A stretch of DNA of 64,000 nt from Cerina litoralis (GCA_022008415.1 JAIRBC010000015.1:1-64000); one strand, 5' to 3'. Positions 1-8,835 are shown, counted from the stretch's first letter. Numbers and translations are program-made. Notes: generated by a model from the sequence alone, not told the origin.

Positions 1-2
1 TA

Positions 3-80
3 AGAGAGATACTTACGGATTACGACTACAAAGATGTCAAAGAACTAAGTTTTAAACAATTGAAAATCAACGGGTTTTAA
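3..80 (+). CDS. C-terminal tail of an unidentified protein (partial)
   Basis: The window opens inside a reading frame that codes 25 residues and ends in TAA at 78-80. The last residues (KELSFKQLKINGF) do not identify a family. The next frame begins with GTG at 81, directly after this stop, so the two genes look translationally coupled and probably form one operon with the STAND NTPase. In many STAND defence loci the gene beside the NTPase encodes an effector, but that is only an inference here because nearly all of this gene lies outside the window. Confidence 0.5.
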   Translation, partial: REILTDYDYKDVKELSFKQLKINGF

Positions 81-331
81 GTGCCCACTAATGAAATAAT
101 GTACAAATTTTAGACAGTTACATATGGAATAAAAGGAAGATAGATATTGATAAAATCGCCAAATCTATATTTGAAATTATTGGGCGTAATGGAAATGTTA
201 AATTAACCAAGGAGAAAATACTTACCGAATTTGGGCTTGGGCATAGGTATGAAACCCATTTCAGACATTCATTTTTTATTGATGAATTACATTATCAACC
301 AATAAATGATACCCTTGAGAAACTAAATGAA
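81..331 (+). other. Out-of-frame 5' end of the STAND NTPase gene
   Basis: GTG at 81 opens a frame (VPTNEIMYKF) that hits TAG at 111-113. The frame used by the NTPase is open from 95 and has no ATG, GTG or TTG before 332, yet it reads like protein (LDSYIWNKRKIDIDKIAKSI). Adding one T to the T4 run at 108-111 fuses the two frames smoothly and gives a protein of about 1821 residues starting at 81. The region is therefore best read as the real N-terminus disrupted by one missing base: an assembly error, a natural mutation, or a frameshift site. Confidence 0.55.
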
Positions 332-3300
332 TTGACTGAAATCGATGATAGAGGTTATATTGCATTAATTGGAAATGCTGGTTCTGGAAAATCAACCTTG
401 CTAACAAAATGGATAAGTAACTCTAATCATAAAATTCTCAAATATTACGCATATGTAAATAAAGACATGAACTATAGTTCTGGTTTTCGAGGAGAAGCGA
501 AACTGTTTTTAAAAGATTTATTAGTCCAAATCAGAGAAAAAGGGGTCTCCTTACAGGATAGATTGCCGACAAATGATATTGAAGACCTTCAAAAACATTT
601 TAAGGAAGAGCTTGAGAAAATTTCTAGGAGCGGTGTAAAAACATTTATTTTAATCGATGGATTAGACCATATTGAAAGAGAACAAAATATAAATAAAAGT
701 TTAATATCTATTCTTCCTTTACCAGAACAAATCCCTGAAAATATATATTTCATACTTGGAACAAGAACGATAGAAAGATTAGATGACCTTCCTCCAAGAA
801 TCAAACTTGATTTAATGGATAAGGATAGGGTGATTACTATAAAACCTCTATCTGAAGAACAAGTCGATAATCTTGCAAAATCATATGATTTAACCCTAAA
901 AAAAAATCAGTTAGAAAAGCTTTATTTTAATTCAAAAGGACATCCTTTATTTCTGAGATATACAATAGAAGAAGTTTTAAGTAAAGGATATCAGAATTTT
1001 GAAAAAATAATTGATGGAAATATTTTTAGTGGAGATATTTATGATGAGTATAGGGTGTTCTGGAGTAGTATTAAATCAAATGCCAAGTTTGTTGAACTGC
1101 TAGGAATCTTTTCAAGATTTAGATATTCTTATATAGATATTAAACTATTATCCAATTTCTCTTTCTCAAGAGAAGAAGCTGAAGAAGCCAAAAGGATGGC
1201 CGAACATTATTTCTTTAAAAAAGGAAATTTATGGCAATTTTTTCATAACAGCTTTAAAGAATTTCTTATTGAAGAAACAGCCAAGGATATATTTTCAGAC
1301 GAATTCAATAATAGCTTAAATACTCAGTATCATCTAAAAATATATGAGGGTATAAAAGACATTGATGATGAATACAAATGGAACATTATTTACCATTTGT
1401 TTCAAGCTGAAAAGTTTGATTTAATAGCCGAAATGGTATCTCAGGAGTACTTTAGAGAACAATGGTTTGCCTATAGAAATACTAATTATATTAAAGATGA
1501 CATTAAGCTCGTAGCCCAAGCGAATGGTTTTACAAAAAACATAAAATCTCTTCTAATTTGTTCTCTATCGGAATACGAACTTAGACAAAGAATTAACAAT
1601 TTTACTCCAAGTTTGTATTATGAAACCTATCATGAGCTATCAATGATAGACATAGCAAATTCTTTCATATACAATAATGTAGAGTTATTTGTAGAAAAAG
1701 AAGTCGCATTAGATTATTGCTTATTACTATATAAGAAAGGCTATAATGAATTAGCTAGAGAGATTTTTCAAAAAGCTGAACCCACTTATATATTAAACAA
1801 CGTTAAGGAAGTATCGGCTAGAAAAATGTCCAGAGAGTCTGTATATCAAATAGACGAAATTGATTTGATTAGTACTTGGGCTAAAGCTTCAAGTTTATTT
1901 AACCCTGTTGAGGAGATTGTTGAAAAGTTAAGACTTTTTGAAGTTGTAAAAGAATACCCTGCGGATGAAGGGAGAGATGTTCTATCTGAATCCATTAATG
2001 AGATTTTACATTTTAGAATTGCTGAGAATGATTGGAAAGGTCTCAAGGAACTTATCCTTTCTGTTCAAAATCTAAGTATCGGTGGAGATTTATTCTACTG
2101 CTACTTTGAGATTGTTTGGAATTTGAAAAATGAAGATGATTTTTATGTGTACTGTAAAAGCGAACTTTCAAAATGGAAGGTAACCAATAGCAATATAATT
2201 AATCTTAGATTGGCCCTATTTCACGTACTAATCAATAAAGATTTAGAGAAGGGAAAGATTGTTTTTGAAAAATTAACGGAACCAATAAACAAGGATATAG
2301 GTAGTTCAATTAACCATTCTAATTTAAACAATTACGTTTTCAATTATTCAAGGCTATTCTATATAATTCATCAAGATTTTTCTGTTAATACCATTACTCT
2401 CATACCAGATTTAAGGAGTCGTTATTTAAAAGCGTTTTGCAATGAATATGCGGAACTAGGTAAATCATACGCTTATATTCATCATGAAAAAAAGGAATCT
2501 TCGATTGAATTCGTTTACAGGTTAAAGCAAATATTCAATTATTTCCATAATCATGTTACAGATAGAGGATATGAATATTCAATTCATGAAAATAAAGCAG
2601 ATATCATAAATCTTATATTAAGACTTTCTTCAAAAATTTCAGATGAATTATTAAATAACATACTTTCTGAAGTTTCCCTTGAATGGAATAAAAATGAGAG
2701 GTATTGGAGAGAGGGCAAACAGCAAGAAGTAATAGATTGGGTTATTAAAAGTCAAAAGAATAATAATTGGTGCATAAATCATTTAAAAAGGCTTGACAAG
2801 TCAATTTTTCAAGATGGGTATAATACGGACAGAATTGAAAAAGGAGTATATCAAATTAAATTATGGTCGCTATTAGGTAAAATTGAGGAAGGAAAAGAAA
2901 TTTTAAGTCAGTTAATGGAAATTTCACTCGATGTTAGAGGAGAAAAAGACAATCAAATCGATTACCTAGTCGATTGGTTAGGGAAGTTTGAGGAAGTGGA
3001 TTCTAATGAGTTAAAATATTATTTAGAAAGGTTAGATTCAATTTATCAAAAAGTTAATTCAGCTTCACATACACCAGCCAATGAAATTTTCACTTATTCA
3101 CTTGAAAAGGGCAATGGGTTTGAAATGTTCAAGTACTTGTTAATGGAAGGGCTTGTCGAATTAAATGATGGTATAGAAATCTTATTAGAACACTTTCTTA
3201 GGCAGTTTCCAGAGAAGAGGTCTCTGATAGTTACTTTGTACATAAGATTAGTCATTGCATTTGATAATAATCATCATAGTAGAAATAGCTTCTTTAATAA

Positions 3301-5545
3301 TTTATTAAAGTATGATTTATCAATTTCAGAAATTAAAAAGATAGTCAAGGACATTAAGGTTTATGCAATTCTGGAACATCAAAATGATTATTTGGGTAAG
3401 CTTATAAAATATTGTAATAACAATGAGTTTGATTTAACGGAAACTGGATTGAATGATTTAATGATTAAAGAAAATCGAGATACAAGTTCTTATTTAACTC
3501 TTCAAGATGGGACAACGTATTCTAAAGATGAAGCAATTGAAACGATTAAAGATTATAATCAATTGGTTGAAGCAATAAGGAGCGAGAAAGAGCATAGTTA
3601 TTTTCGGTGGATTAGTGTTATTGAAAAACTATATCCAAATTTAAGTTTGATAGAATTAAAATCAATACTCGAAATAAAAAAATTCGATAGTACTGATTTG
3701 ATTAAGATTGCGAGTTTTTTTTATGATAAAGAAGACTTTGATACTACAAAACAAATAATAGAAAATGCTTTAAGTCAAGCTAATTATAATAGCTGGGGAG
3801 AAGTATATGATGATGGTTTAAGGGTTAAGGCGTACTCTCTATATCATAAAATTGAAGACCAAGAATTTGTTCAAAATAAAGCGCTAAAAGATTTTTCTGA
3901 AAACTTTAAAATTGACCATGAATCTATAATTGGTAAGTATGATTCTATATTCAAACTTATGTCCGATGACGTGGAGATTCGAGATATACACAATGAAATT
4001 ATTAACTATAGAAACCAACTTTTAAAATCTCATTATATAACTGCAGGAACGCCTAAAATAGACGGTGATTTAACAAAAGAAGAACTACTGTATCAAACTA
4101 TTATTTTCTTAATGGAAATACCATGTAGGTTTGATGATTTTATTAATGAAATTTTACTAAATAACTTTCATGACAACAAGGATTTAATCGAAGTATTGTT
4201 GCAAAGAATATATGGCAAACAGTACTATTACACTTTCATAAAACTTGTGGCAGGTATTAGTTTAATTGATGTTGAGTACTTAAAAGACTTTTCAACTGAG
4301 ATAACTAAGATGCTTAATCATGAAAGATTTGATATTCACAATATAGCAATTAGAGTTTTGAGAAGAATGGATATGGACATAGAAAGTTTATATGATTTAA
4401 AAACAAAGAAAGAACCCTTGACCTATACCTTAAAATTCGAAGGGAGAGGCGGTTTGATACTAAGTGAAGAAGAGAGAATTGAAAGAATTGACAAAAGAGG
4501 CTATTTGCCCGAAACTGAAAACCCAATTGAATATGTTTGGATATATAAAGGAGAACTAGAATTAATAAGTGAAAGCACAGAGTACGAGCTAATTAATTTA
4601 GCTACAAGAGTAGTGCAACATTCAAAAAATAATGTTATCCCTGAGTGGTATAGAGACTTATCGGAAGAAGAATTAAGAAATTTGTTTGATAATAGATTTA
4701 GAGTTAGAACCACATATTTAAGACCAAGAAGTCAAGCAGTAATAAATGGGATGATGATTGTTTTGAAGGAATTAGTAGAGCTTAAAAAAATTGATAAAGA
4801 GTTGGCGAAATATATTTCAAATATTTTTGATGAAGCCTTATACTATCTAGTACCTCATGAAAAGCCACAGTTTATATCATCGATTTTAAAAAATGACAAC
4901 TACGCACCATCTGCTGATAAAAAATGGGCTCATGAAATATCAGATGAATATTTAAATGAAACATTAAAGTTTGAAATTACCGAGGACTATATTGTTCTTG
5001 CAGAAACGACCATGATTAAAGGTCAGGGTGACGGGTATACAACTGAAAATCGTCAATCTTTCGTTGATGTATATGACAATCAAGTCGATTCTAATTTAAT
5101 ATTTTCAAGTATAAAGAAATGCTGTTATGAGAATTATGAATTTGGGGATACTACAAGTAGTATCTGTTATTATAACTGGTTAATGACTTTTAACAATAAA
5201 AGGAATTGGTTGGCTTTTAACGCTGATTTAGCCAGATTTATGGGTTTGAAACTAAGTTCTGAAGGGAGTTTTAGATGGTTGGACGCAGATGACCAGTTGG
5301 TAGTTGAATCCGTTCATTGGCAATCAGGAGAAGAATACAATAATAGTCGAAACTTACATTCGGAAACAGGAAGTGGTTGGTTAGTTGTAATTACAAAAAA
5401 AGGATTTGAAAAACTTAAAAAAGCTTTAGGACAAGACACGCTATATCAACACAAAAGAATTGAAAGAGAGTTAAAGTTTATTCAACACAACTATGATACC
5501 TATATACATGAAAGGGATTATAATTATAAAATAGTAGAATTATAA
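332..5545 (+). CDS. Giant STAND-type P-loop NTPase, probable defence protein
   Basis: Numbering from the TTG at 332 (1737 residues), a Walker A motif GNAGSGKST lies at 14-22 and a Walker B-like FILIDGLDH at 105-113, so this is a NACHT/STAND-like ATPase. A winged-helix-like section follows to about residue 330, then more than 1000 residues of helical, repeat-like sequence without a recognised motif, as in the sensor arms of Avs-type anti-phage STAND proteins. The last 150 residues form a separate aromatic-rich domain (W/Y/F dense, with FRWLDADDQLVVESVHW). There is no obvious nuclease or TIR domain, so any effector would be in trans, perhaps the gene ending at 80. TTG at 332 lies only 14 codons before the P-loop and is probably not the true start; see 81-331. 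The gene is clearly more AT-rich than the rest of the window, suggesting transfer. Function is inferred from architecture. Confidence 0.75.
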   Translation: MTEIDDRGYIALIGNAGSGKSTLLTKWISNSNHKILKYYAYVNKDMNYSSGFRGEAKLFLKDLLVQIREKGVSLQDRLPTNDIEDLQKHFKEELEKISRSGVKTFILIDGLDHIEREQNINKSLISILPLPEQIPENIYFILGTRTIERLDDLPPRIKLDLMDKDRVITIKPLSEEQVDNLAKSYDLTLKKNQLEKLYFNSKGHPLFLRYTIEEVLSKGYQNFEKIIDGNIFSGDIYDEYRVFWSSIKSNAKFVELLGIFSRFRYSYIDIKLLSNFSFSREEAEEAKRMAEHYFFKKGNLWQFFHNSFKEFLIEETAKDIFSDEFNNSLNTQYHLKIYEGIKDIDDEYKWNIIYHLFQAEKFDLIAEMVSQEYFREQWFAYRNTNYIKDDIKLVAQANGFTKNIKSLLICSLSEYELRQRINNFTPSLYYETYHELSMIDIANSFIYNNVELFVEKEVALDYCLLLYKKGYNELAREIFQKAEPTYILNNVKEVSARKMSRESVYQIDEIDLISTWAKASSLFNPVEEIVEKLRLFEVVKEYPADEGRDVLSESINEILHFRIAENDWKGLKELILSVQNLSIGGDLFYCYFEIVWNLKNEDDFYVYCKSELSKWKVTNSNIINLRLALFHVLINKDLEKGKIVFEKLTEPINKDIGSSINHSNLNNYVFNYSRLFYIIHQDFSVNTITLIPDLRSRYLKAFCNEYAELGKSYAYIHHEKKESSIEFVYRLKQIFNYFHNHVTDRGYEYSIHENKADIINLILRLSSKISDELLNNILSEVSLEWNKNERYWREGKQQEVIDWVIKSQKNNNWCINHLKRLDKSIFQDGYNTDRIEKGVYQIKLWSLLGKIEEGKEILSQLMEISLDVRGEKDNQIDYLVDWLGKFEEVDSNELKYYLERLDSIYQKVNSASHTPANEIFTYSLEKGNGFEMFKYLLMEGLVELNDGIEILLEHFLRQFPEKRSLIVTLYIRLVIAFDNNHHSRNSFFNNLLKYDLSISEIKKIVKDIKVYAILEHQNDYLGKLIKYCNNNEFDLTETGLNDLMIKENRDTSSYLTLQDGTTYSKDEAIETIKDYNQLVEAIRSEKEHSYFRWISVIEKLYPNLSLIELKSILEIKKFDSTDLIKIASFFYDKEDFDTTKQIIENALSQANYNSWGEVYDDGLRVKAYSLYHKIEDQEFVQNKALKDFSENFKIDHESIIGKYDSIFKLMSDDVEIRDIHNEIINYRNQLLKSHYITAGTPKIDGDLTKEELLYQTIIFLMEIPCRFDDFINEILLNNFHDNKDLIEVLLQRIYGKQYYYTFIKLVAGISLIDVEYLKDFSTEITKMLNHERFDIHNIAIRVLRRMDMDIESLYDLKTKKEPLTYTLKFEGRGGLILSEEERIERIDKRGYLPETENPIEYVWIYKGELELISESTEYELINLATRVVQHSKNNVIPEWYRDLSEEELRNLFDNRFRVRTTYLRPRSQAVINGMMIVLKELVELKKIDKELAKYISNIFDEALYYLVPHEKPQFISSILKNDNYAPSADKKWAHEISDEYLNETLKFEITEDYIVLAETTMIKGQGDGYTTENRQSFVDVYDNQVDSNLIFSSIKKCCYENYEFGDTTSSICYYNWLMTFNNKRNWLAFNADLARFMGLKLSSEGSFRWLDADDQLVVESVHWQSGEEYNNSRNLHSETGSGWLVVITKKGFEKLKKALGQDTLYQHKRIERELKFIQHNYDTYIHERDYNYKIVEL

Positions 5546-5769
5546 GGGTTTATAGTGAATTCTGGATTCAAATTTTTAAAATTGCCTTGGTCTAGGCCGG
5601 CCTAAGAGAATTTTAGCTAAACAATAGGCGAGGGGAGCGGCCATATTCTAGAGTGCTGGTAATAAGATTTGTTGACTAGTTTAATGTTTCAAAGAGTTTA
5701 AGGTGGTCTTAAGAGTTAGAATGCTTTCTAGAATATAGCGACTGAGCCGTATATTGTTTCTAAAATTAT

Positions 5770-5835
5770 CTGTAAGCCTTGATTTTTTTGTTTCTTTTTT
5801 TATCAAGAAAAAAAGATAAATAAAAACGCTTACAG
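5770..5835. repeat. Two-tier inverted repeat
   Basis: CTGTAAGC at 5770-5777 pairs with GCTTACAG at 5828-5835, and inside it CTTGAT at 5778-5783 pairs with ATCAAG at 5802-5807 around a T-rich loop. The outer and inner arms touch on the left and are separated by about 20 bases on the right, giving an asymmetric hairpin with an extrahelical bulge. Confidence 0.55.
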
Positions 5836-6045
5836 GTTACAAGGTTGAAAGTCTATTTTACATAATGTTATGAACACGTTCAAAAAAACTTCAAACAAGA
5901 CGAGAGGTTAGCAAGGGCTAAGAAATTATCTCGCAGAGTAATTTTTAGCTGTTGCGGCATTTCGTCTAAATGGCCGTGAAAAATTTTACCAACGAACAGT
6001 TACAGATAGAACGAGAATTTGAAAACAGTTAAAAAGTTTTGCTTT

Positions 6046-6078
6046 CCCGCCCGTACCGAAAAGGCACGTTCGGGCGGG
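6046..6078. repeat. GC-rich hairpin
   Basis: CCCGCCCG at 6046-6053 and CGGGCGGG at 6071-6078 form a perfect 8-bp stem with a 17-base loop in otherwise AT-rich DNA. Only four T residues follow on the plus strand, so it is a weak candidate for an intrinsic terminator and may instead belong to the repeat family of this region. Confidence 0.5.
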
Positions 6079-6319
6079 TTTTGGCGCTGGCAGATGGTGT
6101 AAAAAATACGACGTAAAAAGTGAAAGTCTGGTAGACTTTTAATTTTTCGTGCGAGAAGATGCTGCTGGAAAAGCATTTTGATTTTTTAAAGCCATGAGTT
6201 GTTGGCTGTGCGGCAATTTTACATAACGACCGATTATAGATACAGATCTTGACTGGTGGGATTTCTTGAGAGTTGATAACCCTGTTGTAATTCTCTTGTA
6301 CAATCAAATTTCCAGGGAT

Positions 6320-6493
6320 ATTTTACATAATGCAATTATAGGTTACAGCTGCTAACATAATTCCAGTAAAACGGCTTTTACATAATATCTGCCGATATAG
6401 TCCTAGGGCCTATATCTGATATTATGTAAAATGCAAGCATACGCCGTTTTACACGTGAACCATATCTGTACTATAATCTACATTATGTAAAAT
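6320..6493. repeat. Three-level nested palindrome with TTTTACATAA arms
   Basis: Outer arms 6320-6343 and 6470-6493 match imperfectly as inverted repeats (ATTTTACATAATG at the ends). Middle arms GTAAAACGGC at 6366-6375 and GCCGTTTTAC at 6443-6452 are perfect. Inner arms 6376-6400 and 6410-6431 (TTTTACATAATATC against its complement, then GATATAG/CTATATC) surround a 9-base loop. The right side carries an 11-base bulge at 6432-6442 that the left side lacks. The design, long folded stem with extrahelical bases, resembles recombination sites that work as folded single strands, but no RYYYAAC core was recognised. Confidence 0.6.
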
Positions 6494-6664
6494 AGAATAT
6501 TTTATATTCCGGGGGAATCGCCTCCATCCTCACCCATTCCATTTTCCGGTAACGGAATTAAAGCATTTCAATTTCATCGTATATTTCCGCCGTTTGTAGT
6601 AAAACACTTGCTTTGTGATTGTCTTTGCCGTAACTATGCATTACAAATCACTAAATAAACCTAT

Positions 6665-7135
6665 ATGATGAAAAAGTTCCCCCTTTTGTACTTATTTATG
6701 CTTTCGGTTGTCCTTGCGGCGTGTTCCTCGGACAGTGCGGAGCCCGATCCCGTTGATCCGGCATTACCGAGCAGTGTAACCTATCAGTTAAACTCCGTTG
6801 CCAAGCCGGAAGTAAGCGGCAAGGTCACCTTTAAAAAGATCGACGATGGCACGACGGAAGTTACCTTGCAATTGAACGGATCTTCCACAGATGTCCATAT
6901 TGGCCATATCCATATTGGCAATGCCTTGGGCGGTGGCGCTGTTGCAATTACCCTTTTGCCCATTGAATGCGACTGTGAAAACAGCATTACTTTGGTTACA
7001 AAATTGGATAATGGAACCGCTATTTCCTACAAGGAACTGTACAATTTTGACGGCTATGTAGATATACATCAAAGCGAAGACGAAATGGAAGTGATCATTG
7101 CCCTTGGTAATATTGGCAAAAATGCCAACAAATAA
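6665..7135 (+). CDS. Lipoprotein with CHRD-like domain
   Basis: The 156-residue product starts with a lipoprotein signal peptide: a Lys-Lys N-terminus, a hydrophobic stretch and a lipobox LAAC with the acylated Cys near residue 20. The rest (VSGKVTFKKIDDGTTEVTLQL, then HIGHIHIGNALGGGAVAITL) resembles CHRD-type beta domains with the typical HxxHIH-like segment. The protein should sit in the outer or inner membrane facing the periplasm or outside. It stands alone, with ATG at 6665 chosen over the immediately following ATG only by length, and an intrinsic terminator follows. CHRD assignment is by motif feel and is moderately secure; the biological role is unknown. Confidence 0.7.
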   Translation: MMKKFPLLYLFMLSVVLAACSSDSAEPDPVDPALPSSVTYQLNSVAKPEVSGKVTFKKIDDGTTEVTLQLNGSSTDVHIGHIHIGNALGGGAVAITLLPIECDCENSITLVTKLDNGTAISYKELYNFDGYVDIHQSEDEMEVIIALGNIGKNANK

Positions 7136-7158
7136 ATCATTTTCCTAAAAGCAAATAA

Positions 7159-7192
7159 AAATCCCCGATTTATGAAAATCGGGGATTTTTTT
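7159..7192 (+). terminator. Intrinsic terminator after the CHRD lipoprotein
   Basis: A perfect 13-bp stem, AAATCCCCGATTT at 7159-7171 and its complement at 7176-7188, has a 4-base loop and is followed by a T run. Because A residues flank the left arm it can also end transcription arriving from the minus-strand gene at 7226. Confidence 0.85.
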
Positions 7193-7225
7193 AATTAAAT
7201 TTTTTCCTAGTTGATAGACAATCCG

Positions 7226-7564
7226 CTAACTTCTAGCGATATGGATATATTCGTCAACTCCTTTCTGCAATTCGGTAAATTCCCTGAATTGCTTTTTAAT
7301 GGAATCCATCATATCCGTAAACGACTTCCTAGGTTCTTTTAAGGTAGCAAGAATCTCCTGATTGGTATTCTTTAAATACTCCATTCGGTTCCTTAAATAT
7401 TCAATCTGCTGAAACAAACTATACGTTCTCGGTTCAACCATATAAGAACTCAATTTGGCCTTTAATTGTTTTAGTTCTTTGTTGTTCCTTTCTAGTTTAA
7501 GAATGCAATTGTCTCTGTTGGTTTCTTTAGCCAGATGGTGTTTTCGGAGCAAGGCTGTTTTCAT
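7226..7564 (-). CDS. Hypothetical coiled-coil protein
   Basis: This 112-residue protein has no signal peptide and is dominated by charged heptad-like helix from about residue 18 to 105 (rich in Lys, Glu, Leu, Arg and Asn). No family was recognised. ATG at 7564 is the first start in the frame. It is convergent with the CHRD lipoprotein and shares the hairpin at 7159-7192 as a likely terminator. It is probably cytoplasmic; nothing in the context indicates a function. Confidence 0.6.
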   Translation of the reverse strand: MKTALLRKHHLAKETNRDNCILKLERNNKELKQLKAKLSSYMVEPRTYSLFQQIEYLRNRMEYLKNTNQEILATLKEPRKSFTDMMDSIKKQFREFTELQKGVDEYIHIARS

Positions 7565-7850
7565 GATGTAGGGATTTTGGGTTCATAGAAGAGATTGTTT
7601 TGGAATTTGTAGGTAAATTAAGCAAATAAATCCATATCTGCAATACCTAAATATCGGATTCTCAGACTTTAACTTTTTTTTATACTATGAATAATATTTT
7701 CTTTATAATGCGGCCCAAACTTATTGTTTGGAACCCAAAATCGGTCTTTTACAAGCTAAGGAAAAAATTTAAACCACTTCTATTAATTATAACTTGGTTT
7801 GCATCTGCTATCTTTATAACTTAACAAAGAAATTCAAAAAACGACTCTAT

Positions 7851-8153
7851 ATGACAATCCACTTTGAATACGATGATGTCAAGGCCAGCGAAAGACTCGA
7901 GGACATGGTGACAAAAAGGCTAAATAAACTGCTCGATAAATTCGATTTTCTGGTAAAGGCCGATGTTTTTTTTAGAAGGGAGAATACCTCTTCCCCGGAT
8001 ACCGGAAGGATCTGTAACATTAGGTTAAGCCTACCTGGTCCCCTATTATTTGCCGAAGCTTCGAACGGCTCTTTCGAGGCTTCCATTGCAGAATCTATCG
8101 ATGACCTCGAACGCCAGCTTCGAAAGCGAAAGGGAAAGATGCAGTCGCACTAG
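7851..8153 (+). CDS. hpf: Ribosome hibernation factor HPF/RaiA family (short form)
   Basis: The 100-residue product matches the S30AE/sigma-54 modulation family: an N-terminal MTIHFEYDDVKASERLEDMV segment, then strand-rich FLVKADVFFRRE and a C-terminal helix with a basic end (LERQLRKRKGKMQ). Such proteins bind the 30S decoding centre and stabilise inactive ribosomes in stationary phase. Length fits the short form, which lacks the dimerisation domain of long HPF. ATG at 7851 is chosen because homologues begin with a similar MxIxF strand; the frame is open further upstream from 7794 but without a good start. A shared hairpin follows at 8176. Confidence 0.85.
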   Translation: MTIHFEYDDVKASERLEDMVTKRLNKLLDKFDFLVKADVFFRRENTSSPDTGRICNIRLSLPGPLLFAEASNGSFEASIAESIDDLERQLRKRKGKMQSH

Positions 8154-8170
8154 ATATGGTGTATCGGCTA

Positions 8171-8200
8171 AAAAAAAACTCCCGAACAGATCGGGAGTTT
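8171..8200. terminator. Bidirectional terminator between hpf and the 8249 gene
   Basis: AAACTCCCGA (8176-8185) and TCGGGAGTTT (8191-8200) form a 10-bp stem with a 5-base loop. An A8 run at 8171-8178 gives a long U tract for minus-strand transcripts from the 8249-8626 gene; the plus strand has a shorter T stretch for hpf. Confidence 0.8.
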
Positions 8201-8248
8201 TACAGCGTCTTAGAACGGGACGTTTATGGGGCTAATTAGTAAGGGAAA

Positions 8249-8626
8249 TCAATAATCGTCCTCCTCAAATTTGGTGTCCACGATTTTGGTGTCCAACATA
8301 TTTTTTTCCAAACGATCCGAATAAGGGCTCCAATACAAATCCCCCAAAAGCTTACGCTTTTTGCGTTCCGATATATCCATAGTATCTATAATTTGCTTCC
8401 CCCTCTCAATTTCTGCCAACCGATCCTCCTTCATTTGGGTCCGGCCTTCCACTGAGATGACCATTTCGGGCTCAAACTTCTCCATTATCGTTTTTTGCTT
8501 TACCCTAATTTCATTTTGAGGCTTTACCTGAACGGAATTGGATGCGGTCTTCTCCTGGGCATAGGAGGCACTCGTGCACGCCGCGATAAGCCCGAGGGCC
8601 AGCCCTAAGGTTTTCATTTGTTTCAT
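8249..8626 (-). CDS. Hypothetical secreted protein
   Basis: The 125-residue product has an N-terminal signal peptide (MKQMKTLGLALGLIAACTSA) with probable cleavage after SYA, near residue 23. The Cys in the hydrophobic stretch is not in a clear lipobox, so a soluble periplasmic or secreted protein is more likely. The mature part is charged, mostly helical and ends in an acidic EEDDY tail. No family was recognised. Start is ATG at 8626; a second ATG three codons later is possible. It is convergent with hpf. Confidence 0.6.
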   Translation of the reverse strand: MKQMKTLGLALGLIAACTSASYAQEKTASNSVQVKPQNEIRVKQKTIMEKFEPEMVISVEGRTQMKEDRLAEIERGKQIIDTMDISERKKRKLLGDLYWSPYSDRLEKNMLDTKIVDTKFEEDDY

Positions 8627-8809
8627 TTTCGTATAGTGTAATGTGTTCCTTGCTAAATTACAAATTTTACAATTAACAAACGGCTGAATTAAAGCGCTTT
8701 AAATATAATTGCAACGACTTTTTTGGCATTTCATCCCTTTCTTGTAGAACGCGTCTTCCAGACCAAAAAATATTCGCGCCATCATAGCCCGTGCTCCCGA
8801 ATTGATTTT

Positions 8810-8817
8810 TATCTTTG
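8810..8817 (+). promoter_or_regulatory. Candidate -7 box for the TerC gene
   Basis: TATCTTTG matches the Bacteroidota TANNTTTG -7 consensus exactly and lies 18 bases before the ATG at 8836. No TTG at the usual distance was found, so support is partial. Confidence 0.4.
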
Positions 8818-8835
8818 GGCGATTAAATTTAAGGT

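Larger units (their letters stand above)
5546..6664. other. Gene-free, palindrome-rich intergenic region
   Basis: No credible gene is seen in these 1.1 kb. The stretch contains several strong inverted repeats (5770-5835, 6046-6078, 6320-6493) and at least six copies, in both orientations, of a TTTTACATAA motif (starts near 5856, 6217, 6321, 6376 and inverted near 6422, 6482). It separates the AT-rich STAND locus from the core-like genes to the right, so it may be the scarred edge of an acquired island. No integrase, transposase or tRNA gene is present. Confidence 0.6.

Noticed and set aside
6029-6307. 92-residue minus-strand frame in the repeat-rich region
   Set aside because: It runs through the GC-rich hairpin and a repeat copy, has no recognisable protein character and no promoter box.
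7794-7850. N-terminal extension of HPF
   Set aside because: The open frame extends upstream, but the family begins at MTIHFEYDD and the extension looks like promoter sequence.
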